Notes: generated by a model not told the origin, from the letters alone. A DNA stretch of 64,000 nt from Oxalobacteraceae sp. CFBP 8761 (GCA_014841595.1 JACYUE010000003.1:308753-372752); one strand, 5' to 3'. Positions 1-8,574 are shown, counted from the stretch's first letter. Numbers and translations are program-made.

Positions 1-1
1 G

Positions 2-190
2 GCGATATCACCTACAGTTAACCTTACCTATGCAGAAGGCTATACTAGGTATTTGAAAGTATGTGAGGCCACTTCAAAGATATCATACGAATCCCACCCC
101 CTAAAATTCTATATGAAGATCCAGGACAAAAAGGGTCTAGTGCATCACATTGTTAATGATAATAAATTTGTATGGAAAAATGATGAGTGA
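2..190 (+). CDS. C-terminal end of an upstream gene, probably the effector/CTD partner of an ABC-3C cassette (partial)
   Basis: An open frame enters from the window edge and ends in TGA at 188-190, giving about 62 residues with no internal stop. The stop overlaps the start of the next gene (ATGATGAGTGA), which points to translational coupling and one operon. The residues alone match no family I recognise. The assignment as the third partner of an ABC-three-component system comes only from position, in front of a middle-component-like protein and a Rad50-like ATPase. Most of the gene lies outside the window. Confidence 0.55.
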   Translation, partial: AISPTVNLTYAEGYTRYLKVCEATSKISYESHPLKFYMKIQDKKGLVHHIVNDNKFVWKNDE

Positions 191-635
191 CAATTTTCCT
201 ATATCAATTTTCAATAGCAGAATCGAGCTTGCAACTCGAGCTAGCTTCATTTTGACCTGCTTCTCTGAACGAGCATTGGATCTTGATAGGCTAGTGTTCT
301 TTGACTATGTTTTATTATATTCGAAAGAATTCGGTGGCCCCTTAAATCTTCATACTGATCTACCAAACAAAGTAGCTGAGATTATTCGTAGAAGAGAAAT
401 TCTTCCTGCTGCGTTAAAATTGTTTATTAGCAAGGGTCTAATTTCGTCTGTGGCGAACTTTGATGGAGTTTTCTTTAAGGCATCCGAGAATACCCCGCAA
501 TACGTCGGTTGTCTTAAATCTGAATATTTTAGAAATTTATGGACTAATCTGTTTTGGTTAGAAGAAAATTTTGATCTAATCGATAGTCAGCGTATTGGTT
601 ATATTCACAGGTCTTTCCAAAAAAATGATAATTAA
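180..635 (+). CDS. ABC-three-component-like middle component
   Basis: A protein of about 151 residues. I chose the ATG at 180/183 because it overlaps the upstream stop; an in-frame ATG at 150 would sit deep inside the previous gene. The protein is small, mostly helical, and carries no catalytic motif. In ABC-3C systems a small winged-helix-like middle component bridges a membrane or nuclease effector and a Rad50/SMC-like ATPase. This gene sits exactly there, and its 3' end overlaps the ATPase start by 11 bp. The family call is by size, order and general look of the sequence, so it is moderate. The three genes are AT-richer than the genes at 12-22 kb, consistent with horizontal acquisition. 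Confidence 0.5.
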   Translation: MMSDNFPISIFNSRIELATRASFILTCFSERALDLDRLVFFDYVLLYSKEFGGPLNLHTDLPNKVAEIIRRREILPAALKLFISKGLISSVANFDGVFFKASENTPQYVGCLKSEYFRNLWTNLFWLEENFDLIDSQRIGYIHRSFQKNDN

Positions 636-2430
636 GTCTATTGAAGTAGTTGGCGAAAACGTTAGACCGGCAGTCCTTTATTTTTCTAAAGGATTGAACG
701 TGGTTGCTGGGCCTTCTAATACAGGAAAATCTTATTTGATTGAGTGCATTAAATTCGCACTAGGAGCCTCGGCTGTTCCGAAATCCATAAAGGAATCTAA
801 TGGCTATAATAGTGTTATTTTGACGATGGAAGAAGGCACCGAATCGTTTAAAATTTCACGTCAATTTGTTTTAAATTCCCCAACCACGATAACGACAGCT
901 AACGGCCAGCAAGTCGTTTTAAAGGGGCGTCATAAACCCGATTTGAAGAATCTCTCCAACTATTTTCTATCGAAGATTGGACTCAATAACAAACTTCTTC
1001 TCTACAGTAAAGAAAACCACACCACCCGTGCATTATCGCTGCGTACTCTTGAGCCGATCTTTGTAGTGGACGAAGACCGCATTGTTGCTCGTTACTCGCC
1101 ATTGGGTACTGGGCAAAGAACAGACACCACTCTTGAGAAATCACTTTTAAAAACGCTGCTCACCGGAGCTGACGAGAGCCGTGCAAAAGATACCCGCGAT
1201 ACTGACGAGAGCGCCGAATCAATAAAGCGAAGGGTTAAGCAGCTAGAGGCACTGATGCGGCTCATTTTCCCAGAGGTTTCAACTCCGACGCAGACTAAAG
1301 TAGAGATTCAAGATCAAATCTCCAAGCTTGACCGATCCATCCAAATTCTTGATACAGGGATTCAGGAGTTGGTTCTATCCAAGGGGCAATTTCTGCAGCG
1401 ACGTAAAGATGAGCTCATGCTCGCAGCAAACGTTGAGAACGAGATCGGCGACGCCAAGGCTTTGAGACAGCGTTTTAGCTTACTCATGGAAAAGTACGAA
1501 TCGGATCGCTCGCGCGTCGTGGGTCTATCTGAAGCTGCTCTTTTACTCGAGAACTATGGGCAGGTAAGTTGTCCTACCTGCGGTTCGCATTTTGATGAAG
1601 CGACGACGGATGTGGACGTTGATACCTTGCTCCAAAGTGCGCATGCCGAGGCGCACAAGATTGAAGTACAGATGAAGGACCTGCAGCGTGCAATCGTGCA
1701 ACTGGATGAGACGATTGGCACCGGTCTCTCTAATGTCGAGCGAATTAAGACTCGCATTACTGAGATGGACGCTGAATTGCAAGCAGATGTCGGCGAAAAG
1801 TTGAGCCAACTGGTATTTTCTAAGAACGAACATTCGCAGAAGAAGACGGATTTAGTTGCGTCGCTTGCTCGACTTGAGGGCCGCACTGCAGCGCAAGTCG
1901 AACTGGATCGGTTGCGAAGCTATGAACCTCAGGAAAGAGCTGCATATGAGATTGACGATTTCTCTGAACAGCTTACCTATTTCGTAGAAAACGTTGAAGA
2001 CATTCTGAAGCGCTGGGGCTTTCCAGATTACTCACCTACGAAGTTCCTGGACAAGTCGCGGGACCTGGAGATCGGTGGAACACCTCGTAAGGACTTCGGA
2101 AAGGGCTATCGTGCAATCGCGTTCTCCGCATTTGTACTAGGTTTGATGAAAACTTTGATGCCTTCGAACAGGCACCCTGGATTTGTTGTCCTCGACTCCC
2201 CGCTAACAACGTATAAACCGGCAGATATCGAGCAGGGAGAGGAAGACGAATCGATTGAACCGAACATGGTCTACTCTGTGTATCGAGATCTATGCGATGC
2301 CTATACGGAAAATCAAGTCATCATCTTCGATAACCAAGAGCCGGAGGTCGATCTTCTCTCGTCAATGAATTACCAGCACTTTACGCGAAACAACAATGTG
2401 GGGCGTTATGGTTTCTTCCCGGTGAACTAA
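625..2430 (+). CDS. Rad50/SMC-like ATPase (DUF3732-type) of an ABC-3C-like system
   Basis: About 601 residues from ATG 625; an in-frame ATG at 595 is too deep inside the upstream gene. The Walker A motif GPSNTGKS is at about residues 29-36. A zinc-hook-like CPTC is near 316-319, between two long heptad-rich coiled-coil stretches. A Walker B-like strand ending VVLDSP is near 520. This is the layout of Rad50/RecF-class ABC ATPases with a coiled-coil insertion, and the N-terminus resembles DUF3732 proteins that pair with ABC-3C middle components. Such ATPases are thought to sense invading DNA and trigger a partner effector. The start overlaps the previous gene, so the genes are coupled. It could instead be a stand-alone RecN-like ATPase, but the operon context argues against that. 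Confidence 0.65.
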   Translation: MIIKSIEVVGENVRPAVLYFSKGLNVVAGPSNTGKSYLIECIKFALGASAVPKSIKESNGYNSVILTMEEGTESFKISRQFVLNSPTTITTANGQQVVLKGRHKPDLKNLSNYFLSKIGLNNKLLLYSKENHTTRALSLRTLEPIFVVDEDRIVARYSPLGTGQRTDTTLEKSLLKTLLTGADESRAKDTRDTDESAESIKRRVKQLEALMRLIFPEVSTPTQTKVEIQDQISKLDRSIQILDTGIQELVLSKGQFLQRRKDELMLAANVENEIGDAKALRQRFSLLMEKYESDRSRVVGLSEAALLLENYGQVSCPTCGSHFDEATTDVDVDTLLQSAHAEAHKIEVQMKDLQRAIVQLDETIGTGLSNVERIKTRITEMDAELQADVGEKLSQLVFSKNEHSQKKTDLVASLARLEGRTAAQVELDRLRSYEPQERAAYEIDDFSEQLTYFVENVEDILKRWGFPDYSPTKFLDKSRDLEIGGTPRKDFGKGYRAIAFSAFVLGLMKTLMPSNRHPGFVVLDSPLTTYKPADIEQGEEDESIEPNMVYSVYRDLCDAYTENQVIIFDNQEPEVDLLSSMNYQHFTRNNNVGRYGFFPVN

Positions 2431-2718
2431 GTAGTCATGCAAAATTATTGTGAAAGCGGTGCCGAAACCTTTCATCAACGATTCGTCCTTTCGCGTGCCT
2501 TGCTTTAGTCAGCTTATTACCTGGTTAACGGAATGATCGACATGCGTACAGCATGTCTCGGCCGGCAGCCATGTTCAGTTAGCGCCCGAACACACATGCG
2601 CGCGCCACGCTTCTTTGCGCAGAGCGCGCCAATGCCGAAGACTTGTTAACCGCCAACCGCTGCGGCGACACCGTCAGTCTGAGATAATTTCGCTTCGCCC
2701 AACACCGGCCTGTCGATC

Positions 2719-2835
2719 ATGCAGAAGAGCTTCTCAGACCTCGAGTACGCCAACAAAAAGAAGCTGACGCGTCGCGACCGCTTTCTTGCAGAGATCGATA
2801 AGGCTACACCGTGGGTCAAGCTGCACCAGGAAATC
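2719..2835 (+). pseudogene. N-terminal fragment of an IS5-family transposase
   Basis: The first ~39 codons begin MQKSFSDLEYANKKKLTRRD, the start typical of one IS5-family transposase group. Similarity stops abruptly at 2835, where the terminal repeat of the neighbouring IS6 element begins. The DDE core is missing, so this is a dead remnant left by the IS6 event. Confidence 0.6.
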
Positions 2836-3656
2836 GGGTTCCGTCGCGTCTTTGATCAACAGCAGAATTTCCCCCGACCCGGCCTGCACCGCTCAAATTG
2901 AACGGACTATTCCTGCCAGCGTAGAAAATTGGCCGGCGAACGACATGGCCTCGGCGCTGTCGATTGCGAACTGGCCCTTGCGGATCATGTGCATCAGCTC
3001 GATGCCGGCGAGCACAGAGCCGGCGGCGTGGAATGATTTGAAGCCCAGCATTGACTTGGTCACCCGCTTGATGGCGCGATGATCCTACTCGACAATATTG
3101 TTGAGGTATTTAACCTGCCGTACAAGGATCGGCACGGCGCGGCCGGCGTTGATCGCATCCATGGCCGCTTTGTTGGCGCCGCTCTTGTCCATCGCGACTT
3201 TGTCTGGATCGCCGTTCGCTCCCATGGCCTTGTCGAAGAAGCGCTTCGCCGCAGCTATGTCGCGCTTTGCCGTCAGCAGGAAGTCAACGGTCTTGCCCTG
3301 CTTGTCGACAGCGCGATAGAGGTATTTCCAGGCTCCCTTAACCTTGATGTACGTCTCATCCATACGCGAGCTGCCGCCGACCGAGCGCTTGTGTTTTTGG
3401 GCCATCTTCTCGATGAGCGGCAGAAAACGAATCGCCCGCCGGTTGATCGATGAATGGTCGACCGACACGCCGCGCTCTTCCATGATCTCCTCGAGGTGCC
3501 GGTAGCTCAGTGGGTAGGCCGCATACCAACCGATGCAGACCAGGATCACATCAATCGGAAAGCGCATCCCTTTGAAGTTGAGCATGTCGATTCGTCCTGG
3601 ATTTGGCACCGCAGTTTACCCGACCGGCCCGCCCCCTTCGCTAATGCGACAGAACC
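2836..3656 (-). mobile_element. IS6-family insertion sequence
   Basis: An 821-bp element bounded by imperfect inverted repeats: GGGTTCCGTCGCGT reading in from 2836, and GGGTTCTGTCGCAT on the minus strand reading in from 3656. The length fits IS6 elements (about 0.8 kb). IS6 normally leaves 8-bp target repeats, but the flanks here are AGGAAATC on the left and GCTGTCGT on the right. The element therefore bridges two sequences that were not originally adjacent, an IS5 fragment and a PAS-domain gene fragment, as expected after an IS6-mediated deletion or cointegrate resolution. Confidence 0.75.
2893..3609 (-). pseudogene. IS6-family DDE transposase with an in-frame amber stop
   Basis: The frame would encode 238 residues, normal for IS6 transposases. 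It has MDETY (first Asp), VAMDKSG (second Asp) and NNIVE (catalytic Glu) in the right order. A TAG at 3085-3087 interrupts it right after NNIVE, where the family usually continues with a charged residue and DH. The frame then reads on as DHRAIKRVTK...GFKSF to a normal stop at 2893. As read, the product is 174 residues and lacks its last ~63 residues, so the element is probably not autonomous. A sequencing error at one base would give the same picture. Confidence 0.8.
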
Positions 3657-3840
3657 CGCTGTCGTCATGCAATGCCATCTGCATTTCGCGTTCAGCGATA
3701 TGTGTAACGCGGTCATCTAAAATAAACAGGCGATCTCCCGGCGTTGCCAGCACTTCGTGCGCGGCGTAGCCAAAAATTACCTCAGCGCCGTGATTCCACG
3801 ACGTGATCTGACGCGCGGCGTAAAGGTTGGCACTTGGTAA
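3657..3840 (-). pseudogene. Fragment of a PAS-domain sensor gene
   Basis: On the minus strand the frame reads ITSWNHGAEVIFGYAAHEVL, then PGDRLFILDDR and EREMQMALHDDS. This is the classic stretch of a PAS fold from a sensory histidine kinase or methyl-accepting protein (xxxWNxGAExxFGYxxxE). The 3' side is cut by the IS6 end at 3656. The 5' side runs into a dispersed repeat (3865-3962) rather than a native N-terminus. Only about 60 codons survive, so it is a relic. Confidence 0.65.
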
Positions 3841-3864
3841 TTTCGCGGTTCCGGTCGAACCCGC

Positions 3865-3962
3865 GCTTGACCGAACGCAGCCGTTCAGCTCAGCATGCAG
3901 GTTGCCAGCATACGAATCAGTGTCGCATCGACGGGCTGGATTCGACCCAAAGCAGTCGTTCA
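3865..3962 (+). repeat. Dispersed imperfect-palindrome repeat, type 1, copy a
   Basis: The unit contains CAGCCGTTCAGCTCAGCAT and GCAGGTTGCCAGCA, then about 35 bp later GGCTGGATTCGACCCAAAG and CAGTCGTTC. The same order of blocks recurs at 4391, 5053, 7518, 11275 and 11937, always in this orientation. The right block TTCGACCCAAAGC is roughly the inverse of the left block GCTTTTGGCCGAA, so the unit can fold back. It lies directly upstream of the minus-strand PAS fragment. Confidence 0.6.
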
Positions 3963-3967
3963 ATTCT

Positions 3968-4345
3968 TTAGAAAAAGGATCCCATCTGAACTTCCTCTTT
4001 AACCGAGACAACCTCCCTTAACGTGACGCTTGCGATGATGCGTCCACGGTAGTTAGGTTCAAAATAATAATCGATGACCAGACTAGGGCCAGTTGAGAAG
4101 AGAAGCTCTATATGCGATTCAGAAGTGGGCTTAAGCTTAACTGTTTTGCTGCCTCCAGAAGGAATGTCGCCAAGCGCATACGATCTCCCGGTAACCTGGA
4201 CAGTGACTGAGTGGAGCACATCAGACCCTGAATTAGTAAAGGTAAAATCGACGCCGGCAGTTGCATTTCTCACTGTAAAATGCACGACAACGGTCGTAAG
4301 CACTGCAATGAGCGCTACCATTGCAAACCCCGGAATTTTTCCCAT
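3968..4345 (-). CDS. Small membrane-anchored protein of unknown function
   Basis: About 125 residues from ATG 4345; a GTG at 4378 is an alternative without a visible ribosome site. One hydrophobic segment near the N-terminus (FAMVALIAVLTTVVVHFTV) is followed by a short beta-rich domain that would face the periplasm. No motif I recognise. It is the first of several small minus-strand genes each preceded by a type 1 repeat, here 4391-4492. Confidence 0.5.
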   Translation of the reverse strand: MGKIPGFAMVALIAVLTTVVVHFTVRNATAGVDFTFTNSGSDVLHSVTVQVTGRSYALGDIPSGGSKTVKLKPTSESHIELLFSTGPSLVIDYYFEPNYRGRIIASVTLREVVSVKEEVQMGSFF

Positions 4346-4390
4346 AACTTGTCCAAGCAAAAGTAGCGACTCAATCACAGATAACGCGCG

Positions 4391-4492
4391 GTCCTAGCAG
4401 CGCCCGGCCATTCACGTTGGCTTATCAGGTTGCTGTGCCGGAAAATTCGCACGCTATCCCGATCGCCAGCTCTCGAACCATTGCAGCCATTC
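4391..4492 (+). repeat. Dispersed repeat, type 1, copy b (diverged)
   Basis: CGCCCGGCCATTCACG, then ATCAGGTTGC and GGAAAATTC, then a right block ending GAACCATTGCAGCCATTC. It matches the blocks of the copy at 7518-7620 with many substitutions. It sits immediately upstream of the minus-strand gene 3968-4345. Confidence 0.45.
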
Positions 4493-4523
4493 GGATGGTC
4501 GTTGAAGATTTACTAGCGCAGAC

Positions 4524-4967
4524 TCAAAGGGATCGGGTTAAAACGTTGCAGTAAATCACCGAATCGATTGTTCCACCTTTAAGTTTTGATGTCTGCAAAA
4601 TGATATTAAAGACCGCGCTGTAAGCAAAACCGTCGTTTTCAAGAACTAGCCCGCCAACGAGTTCATTCGGTTTACTTGCCGGCCCTGTGTTGGGAAAAAG
4701 GTCGGATTTTTGTCCGGCTGCTCTCAGTATTTTATTCGCCTGTTCAACAGATTTTCCGACCAAAGGTAGTTTTTTGCACGATTCAGTCATATCAAGTATG
4801 CGCATCGCGCCATGCGCTTGTTTTTCCGCCTTGAACTGACTTTGAATTTTTGCAAGAGTCTGGCGTCCAACAGTGTTGAAATCGTCATTGTTGTTCTCGG
4901 CCTTCATGCCGTACAACGCGACCAGGGCTCCAGTAAGCATGAAGGCCTTTAATAGTCCACGAACCAT
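4524..4967 (-). CDS. Secreted or membrane-anchored small protein of unknown function
   Basis: 147 residues. The start at 4967 is chosen because AGGAGA sits eight bases upstream; an earlier ATG at 5012 lacks this. The N-terminus MVRGLLKAFMLTGALVALYG is a signal peptide or anchor. The remainder is soluble, with two cysteines (one near the middle, one near the C-terminus). I recognise no domain. A type 1 repeat begins about 85 bp upstream. Confidence 0.6.
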   Translation of the reverse strand: MVRGLLKAFMLTGALVALYGMKAENNNDDFNTVGRQTLAKIQSQFKAEKQAHGAMRILDMTESCKKLPLVGKSVEQANKILRAAGQKSDLFPNTGPASKPNELVGGLVLENDGFAYSAVFNIILQTSKLKGGTIDSVIYCNVLTRSL

Positions 4968-5052
4968 CGTTGTATCTCCTTCGATTTCACTGTTGATAGA
5001 CTTCGCTGCCAAATCCCACTATCCAACGCGCTGTACACAGCCTTCCACAGAG

Positions 5053-5160
5053 GTCTGCTTTTGGCCGAATCCGGCCGTTCAGGTCAGCATAGTAAGTTGC
5101 TAGGATTGAACATCCAGCGGTAGCCGGTATAGGTGAAGATCGGCCCAAGCATACGACCGT
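5053..5160 (+). repeat. Dispersed repeat, type 1, copy c
   Basis: Starts GTCTGCTTTTGGCCGAATCC and continues with GGCCGTTCAGGTCAGCATAG and AAGTTGCTAGGATTGAAC. The left end is the best-preserved form of the shared GTCYGCTTTTGGCCGAA box. It lies upstream of the minus-strand gene 4524-4967. The right half is poorly conserved here. Confidence 0.6.
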
Positions 5161-5212
5161 CGGGACCCAGGGAACTCATTTTAAAGTCTCGCCCCGAGCA
5201 TTGGCAGGCTCA

Positions 5213-5656
5213 TCATTTGGCACAGATTTGCACTCGCGATGGTCCATCCTGTTTCCAATTTCCCATAGCTGTACGAGCAACAAAAAGGTGCCCGGTGAAG
5301 CGACAGTCCCCTGCTTGGTACGCTTTAGGATAGACACTTCCCTGTAAAAATTCGATGCGATCACCTTGTTGCTGGAACTGAAATACGCGAATATATTCTG
5401 GGCCCGAGAACTCTCCGTATTCATCAGGCACATCTGCAAGGCGTACTACTTTGCCAATGCGTTCTAAAGCGTTTCGTGCTCGAAGGGGCAGTCTGTCGTC
5501 AACGACAAAGGTGAGCTCATTAGTACTACGTTCGTTCAGAGCGGCTTTGGCCGCAGACATCCAGTCGGCATCAGTAAGTTCCGAAGGCGTTTTCCCGTTT
5601 GCAGATTCTAAGCACATGACGCCTAGGAACATCAAAAGGAGTATGGATTTCTTCAT
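5213..5656 (-). CDS. Secreted protein of unknown function
   Basis: 147 residues with a clear signal peptide (MKKSILLLMFLGVMCLESANG, cleavage likely after ANG). The mature part is a compact mixed alpha/beta domain with two cysteines near the C-terminus that could form a disulfide. No known motif. It belongs to the row of small minus-strand genes, each with a repeat upstream (here 5728-5830). Confidence 0.6.
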   Translation of the reverse strand: MKKSILLLMFLGVMCLESANGKTPSELTDADWMSAAKAALNERSTNELTFVVDDRLPLRARNALERIGKVVRLADVPDEYGEFSGPEYIRVFQFQQQGDRIEFLQGSVYPKAYQAGDCRFTGHLFVARTAMGNWKQDGPSRVQICAK

Positions 5657-5727
5657 GTCGCCACTTTTTCATTCCCTCAAACACTAGTTAACAGACGGTA
5701 CTAACGTAGCGCAGACGCTACACGAAT

Positions 5728-5830
5728 GTCCGCCTGTGGCCGAACTCTGCGCTACGCGTCAGCTTAGCAAGCTGCCGGTCCGGAAAAGCCACTGACTCGA
5801 CAACTGCTGTCAGTTGAGCCGGCTTGGACA
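5728..5830 (+). repeat. Dispersed repeat, type 1, copy d
   Basis: Begins GTCCGCCTGTGGCCGAACTC. It then has CGTCAGCTTAGCAAGCTGCC and a right part with GACAACTGCTGTCAGTTG. An extra palindrome (GTAGCGCAGACGCTAC) sits just before it at 5706-5721. It lies upstream of the minus-strand gene 5213-5656. Confidence 0.55.
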
Positions 5831-5852
5831 GTACACCTATGAACCGTTGAAA

Positions 5853-6182
5853 TTAGATTCTGAAATCTGCCAGTTGCTTACCGCCAGCGATGCCTTCTGC
5901 TATCCATTTTGGCTGGCGCCCACGGCCGCTCCAAGTTTGACCTTTATCAGCTGGATTGTAGTACTGCGGCTCTACCTTCTGCCCTTTCCCCTTTGACGAC
6001 TTTTTCGAATTTACCGCCAGCAATTCCTCGACGGTCACGCCTACGTCCTGTGCAATCGAGAGAATTTGCTGACGTGCTTTTGCTAAGTCGCCTTGCTGGC
6101 GTTTCTTGATCTCTTGGTCGATGCCATGTTGGAGTTCCTTCAGTTCGCTAAGGTTGTAGCTTGACAGGTCAATCTTCGTCAT
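5853..6182 (-). CDS. H-NS family nucleoid-associated protein
   Basis: 109 residues; AAGGA lies eight bases upstream of ATG 6182. The N-terminal half is a charged helical region (SELKELQHGIDQEIKKRQQ), the oligomerisation coiled coil of H-NS proteins. The C-terminus has QTWSGRGRQPKW, the AT-hook-like loop that H-NS domains insert into the minor groove (usual form TWxGRGRxPKW). Such proteins silence AT-rich acquired DNA. Finding one inside an accessory region next to a recombinase fits mobile-element-borne H-NS paralogs that dampen expression of the incoming genes. Confidence 0.85.
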   Translation of the reverse strand: MTKIDLSSYNLSELKELQHGIDQEIKKRQQGDLAKARQQILSIAQDVGVTVEELLAVNSKKSSKGKGQKVEPQYYNPADKGQTWSGRGRQPKWIAEGIAGGKQLADFRI

Positions 6183-6385
6183 TTTGTTTCCTTTTCAATG
6201 AGTTATAACGTTCTGGTGCCGATTCTACTATGCGCTCATCAATTTACATGTCTTACGAAGCACCGTCAGCGGTCTTCTAAAGGGCTTGAGCAAAGAATGC
6301 GGGACAGTTTAAGCTATCTGCCCTACTACGTGGAGCAAAAGATAAGGCCGACAGAATACCCCGACATCAGCCGAGGGCAGTAGGT

Positions 6386-7012
6386 CTAAGCTTCAGTTTG
6401 CTCGGAAATTTCTAGTGCGTCATCAACTTCGATGCCAAGGTATCGAACTGTGCTTTCGAGCTTGGTATGCCCTAGCAGAAGTTGAACCGCACGAAGGTTC
6501 TTGGTCCTTCGATAGATGAGTGTCGCTTTCGTTCGGCGCATGGTGTGTGTATCGTATGCTGCGACATCAAGCCCTATTGAAGTGACCCACCGTCTGACGA
6601 TGCGAGCGTACTGGCGCGTGGACAAATGCGGCGAACGCGTGACTCTGCTTGGGAAGAGGAACGCGTTGTTAGAAAGCTTGGCTTGCTCAATCCATGCCAA
6701 CAGTGACTGCCTTGTCATTTCAGTAACTTCAAACTGTACTGGACGCTGCGTTTTACGTTGCATGACTATTGCACGATGCATGATGCTGCGCCCCTGTGCG
6801 ATGTCGCTGACTTTCAAGCTCAGCAGGTCACAGCCACGGAATTTGCTATCGATTGCCAAGTTGAATAGGGCAAGATCTCTGACTTGTTCAGTCAACTGAA
6901 GCCGAATTCGGATGGCCCATATCTCTTTCAACTTCAAAGGACTTTTCTGGCCAATAAGCTTCCCCTTATTCCAGGCAGCTTGAGAAGCCGACGTCTGCAT
7001 GCACGGTTTCAT
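6386..7012 (-). CDS. Tyrosine recombinase/integrase, catalytic domain only
   Basis: 208 residues; a strong AAGGAGG lies six bases upstream of ATG 7012. The catalytic set is complete: Arg59 (SKFRG), a Lys at about 87, His156-x-x-Arg159 (THTMRR), His182 (LLGHTK) and Tyr191 (TVRYLG). The usual N-terminal core-binding domain is missing, so this belongs to the short solo recombinases found scattered in Proteobacteria. It lacks the extra helix of integron integrases. Its substrate is unknown. It sits among small genes separated by related repeats, which makes those repeats candidate sites, but nothing in the sequence proves this. Confidence 0.85.
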   Translation of the reverse strand: MKPCMQTSASQAAWNKGKLIGQKSPLKLKEIWAIRIRLQLTEQVRDLALFNLAIDSKFRGCDLLSLKVSDIAQGRSIMHRAIVMQRKTQRPVQFEVTEMTRQSLLAWIEQAKLSNNAFLFPSRVTRSPHLSTRQYARIVRRWVTSIGLDVAAYDTHTMRRTKATLIYRRTKNLRAVQLLLGHTKLESTVRYLGIEVDDALEISEQTEA

Positions 7013-7126
7013 GAGGTCCTCCTTAGGAATCGGACCTTATTTTGGCGTACTGTTGCTGTTGTAACGGACGGAGTCGGACGCCGTCACCTGACCCACAGGG
7101 ACGTAGCAAGAAGGACTGCTTCTCAG

Positions 7127-7468
7127 CTATTGAGGACGCGTGAAGAGCTTGGGTGCTACTTCCTGTCCCCAATGGGGAAGAAGTTCGTCGGGTTCCATGC
7201 TCTCGCCATCGAACCAGGAAAAACGCCATCCCACTGCAGTTTTTAAACTTAGTTTCATCCAGATCATCTGCATACCCATCTGGAGCGCGTGCCATTGGTC
7301 CACGCCGTACGCAACTCGATCCTCGTCTAGAATTCCTTCAAGGCTGAGCTTGCATTGCCACGCTCGATCAGCAATGGGGCCCGGTGCAAAGACGCCAATT
7401 TGGACCGAAAACTCAGGTCCTTGAGGTGAGTGCACTGTGCATTTGCGGCTCACAAATAGTTCAGTCAT
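7127..7468 (-). CDS. Conserved-looking small cytoplasmic protein of unknown function
   Basis: 113 residues from ATG 7468. It has a two-sheet soluble look with DQWHALQMGMQMIWMKL in the middle, reminiscent of small DUF6968-type proteins. That resemblance is from memory and weak. No signal peptide or membrane segment. It is preceded on its coding strand by a type 1 repeat at 7518-7620. Confidence 0.5.
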   Translation of the reverse strand: MTELFVSRKCTVHSPQGPEFSVQIGVFAPGPIADRAWQCKLSLEGILDEDRVAYGVDQWHALQMGMQMIWMKLSLKTAVGWRFSWFDGESMEPDELLPHWGQEVAPKLFTRPQ

Positions 7469-7517
7469 TAAGTATTCACATTGGAAAGTCGGCTAGATCA
7501 CCGGTATTACGCTAACC

Positions 7518-7620
7518 GCTTCTGGCAGAGCCCGGCCGTTCAGGCAAGCATAGCAGGTTGCCAGGTTGAAAATTCAGCAGTGCCGCGACAGGCTGGAACC
7601 GACCCTTAGCGGACGTACGA
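7518..7620 (+). repeat. Dispersed repeat, type 1, copy e
   Basis: GCCCGGCCGTTCAGGCAAGC, then ATAGCAGGTTGCCAGGTTG, GACAGGCTGGAACCGACCC and TTAGCGGACGTAC. This is one of the most complete copies and shows both the left block and the inverted right block. It lies upstream of the minus-strand gene 7127-7468. Confidence 0.6.
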
Positions 7621-7713
7621 ATATATCAACAGACATTTTTAGAGTTGCGATTGACCGCCGCAGCGGCGTAATGCGTCAAACGTTTACTGTAGCGAATGAC
7701 TCGCAGCGCAACG

Positions 7714-8574
7714 TTACTGTATGTCGTTGTTAGACAACCGGTCAGGCATCGGTCCGGCTTTTGTTGTCGTGACCGGCATGTCGCCCTGCGCCCAGGACAC
7801 CACATCTTCGAAGGTACTCAGGTGACCCAACTCCGGCGTGTCCTGTTCCAGAATGTCGCGAATTTGTTCGTGGACCTTTTCTAGTTCCACTCGCTTTCGC
7901 GTGGGGTTAGCAAGTTGCTCGAACACCGTGAGAGCCTTAAGCAACAAACGGGTACCCTCCCCAAAATTATTCCATTCGAGTTCCTGCTTCGCCCACCTGA
8001 CATAGGTATCTCCTACGTAATTTACGTGTCTGTCAGTATCTCCTCGGAAACACTCGACAGACTCTTCGTAGTGAGATCGTGCCTCGTCGAGTCGGACAGG
8101 TGCATGGCTGAAAAGGTATCGGGCGAAGCTACGCGTTGCCATGCCTTTATCAAAAGGATCTTCCGAAGATCCTATCGCCCTTTGATAGTAGCTTTCCGCT
8201 TGAATCAAGTCGTTGATTTCGTCATATGCCCCAGCCAGCACAAGGTGCTCATACGGACTAACGAGCGTTTCCAAGTGTTGGGCCAGGAAGTTTGCTTGCC
8301 GAACAAGAAACCGACGTTGGTCATTGAGATGCCCCGCCATGCTAGCAGGGAAGTCGGTGGGCTTTAGCCGAAAAGTTGCATATTTAGTATTAACCTCTAT
8401 GAGTTTCTCGATTAAGTCCGTCAACTGCTTCCTAAGTGCAAGTCTTCCCTCATTCGATTTTTGCCGGTATGAAATAATAGACACGACCAATGCCGCTAAA
8501 CTCGCCGTTAAGGTTATCCAGTCCTTAGGCAGTAATGACGAAAATAACCCAGAAATTGCATGTAAAAGTGGCAC
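7714..8574 (-). CDS. Membrane-anchored TPR-like protein of unknown function
   Basis: 286 residues starting at GTG 8574, with AGGAGG five bases upstream. One transmembrane helix near the N-terminus (WITLTASLAALVVSIISY) is followed by a long helical region with tetratricopeptide-like pairs (YDEINDLIQAESYYQRAIG, RLDEARSHYEESVECFRG). TPR proteins of this shape are scaffolds. No enzyme motif. The type 2 repeat at 8651-8781 lies about 75 bp upstream. Confidence 0.65.
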   Translation of the reverse strand: MPLLHAISGLFSSLLPKDWITLTASLAALVVSIISYRQKSNEGRLALRKQLTDLIEKLIEVNTKYATFRLKPTDFPASMAGHLNDQRRFLVRQANFLAQHLETLVSPYEHLVLAGAYDEINDLIQAESYYQRAIGSSEDPFDKGMATRSFARYLFSHAPVRLDEARSHYEESVECFRGDTDRHVNYVGDTYVRWAKQELEWNNFGEGTRLLLKALTVFEQLANPTRKRVELEKVHEQIRDILEQDTPELGHLSTFEDVVSWAQGDMPVTTTKAGPMPDRLSNNDIQ

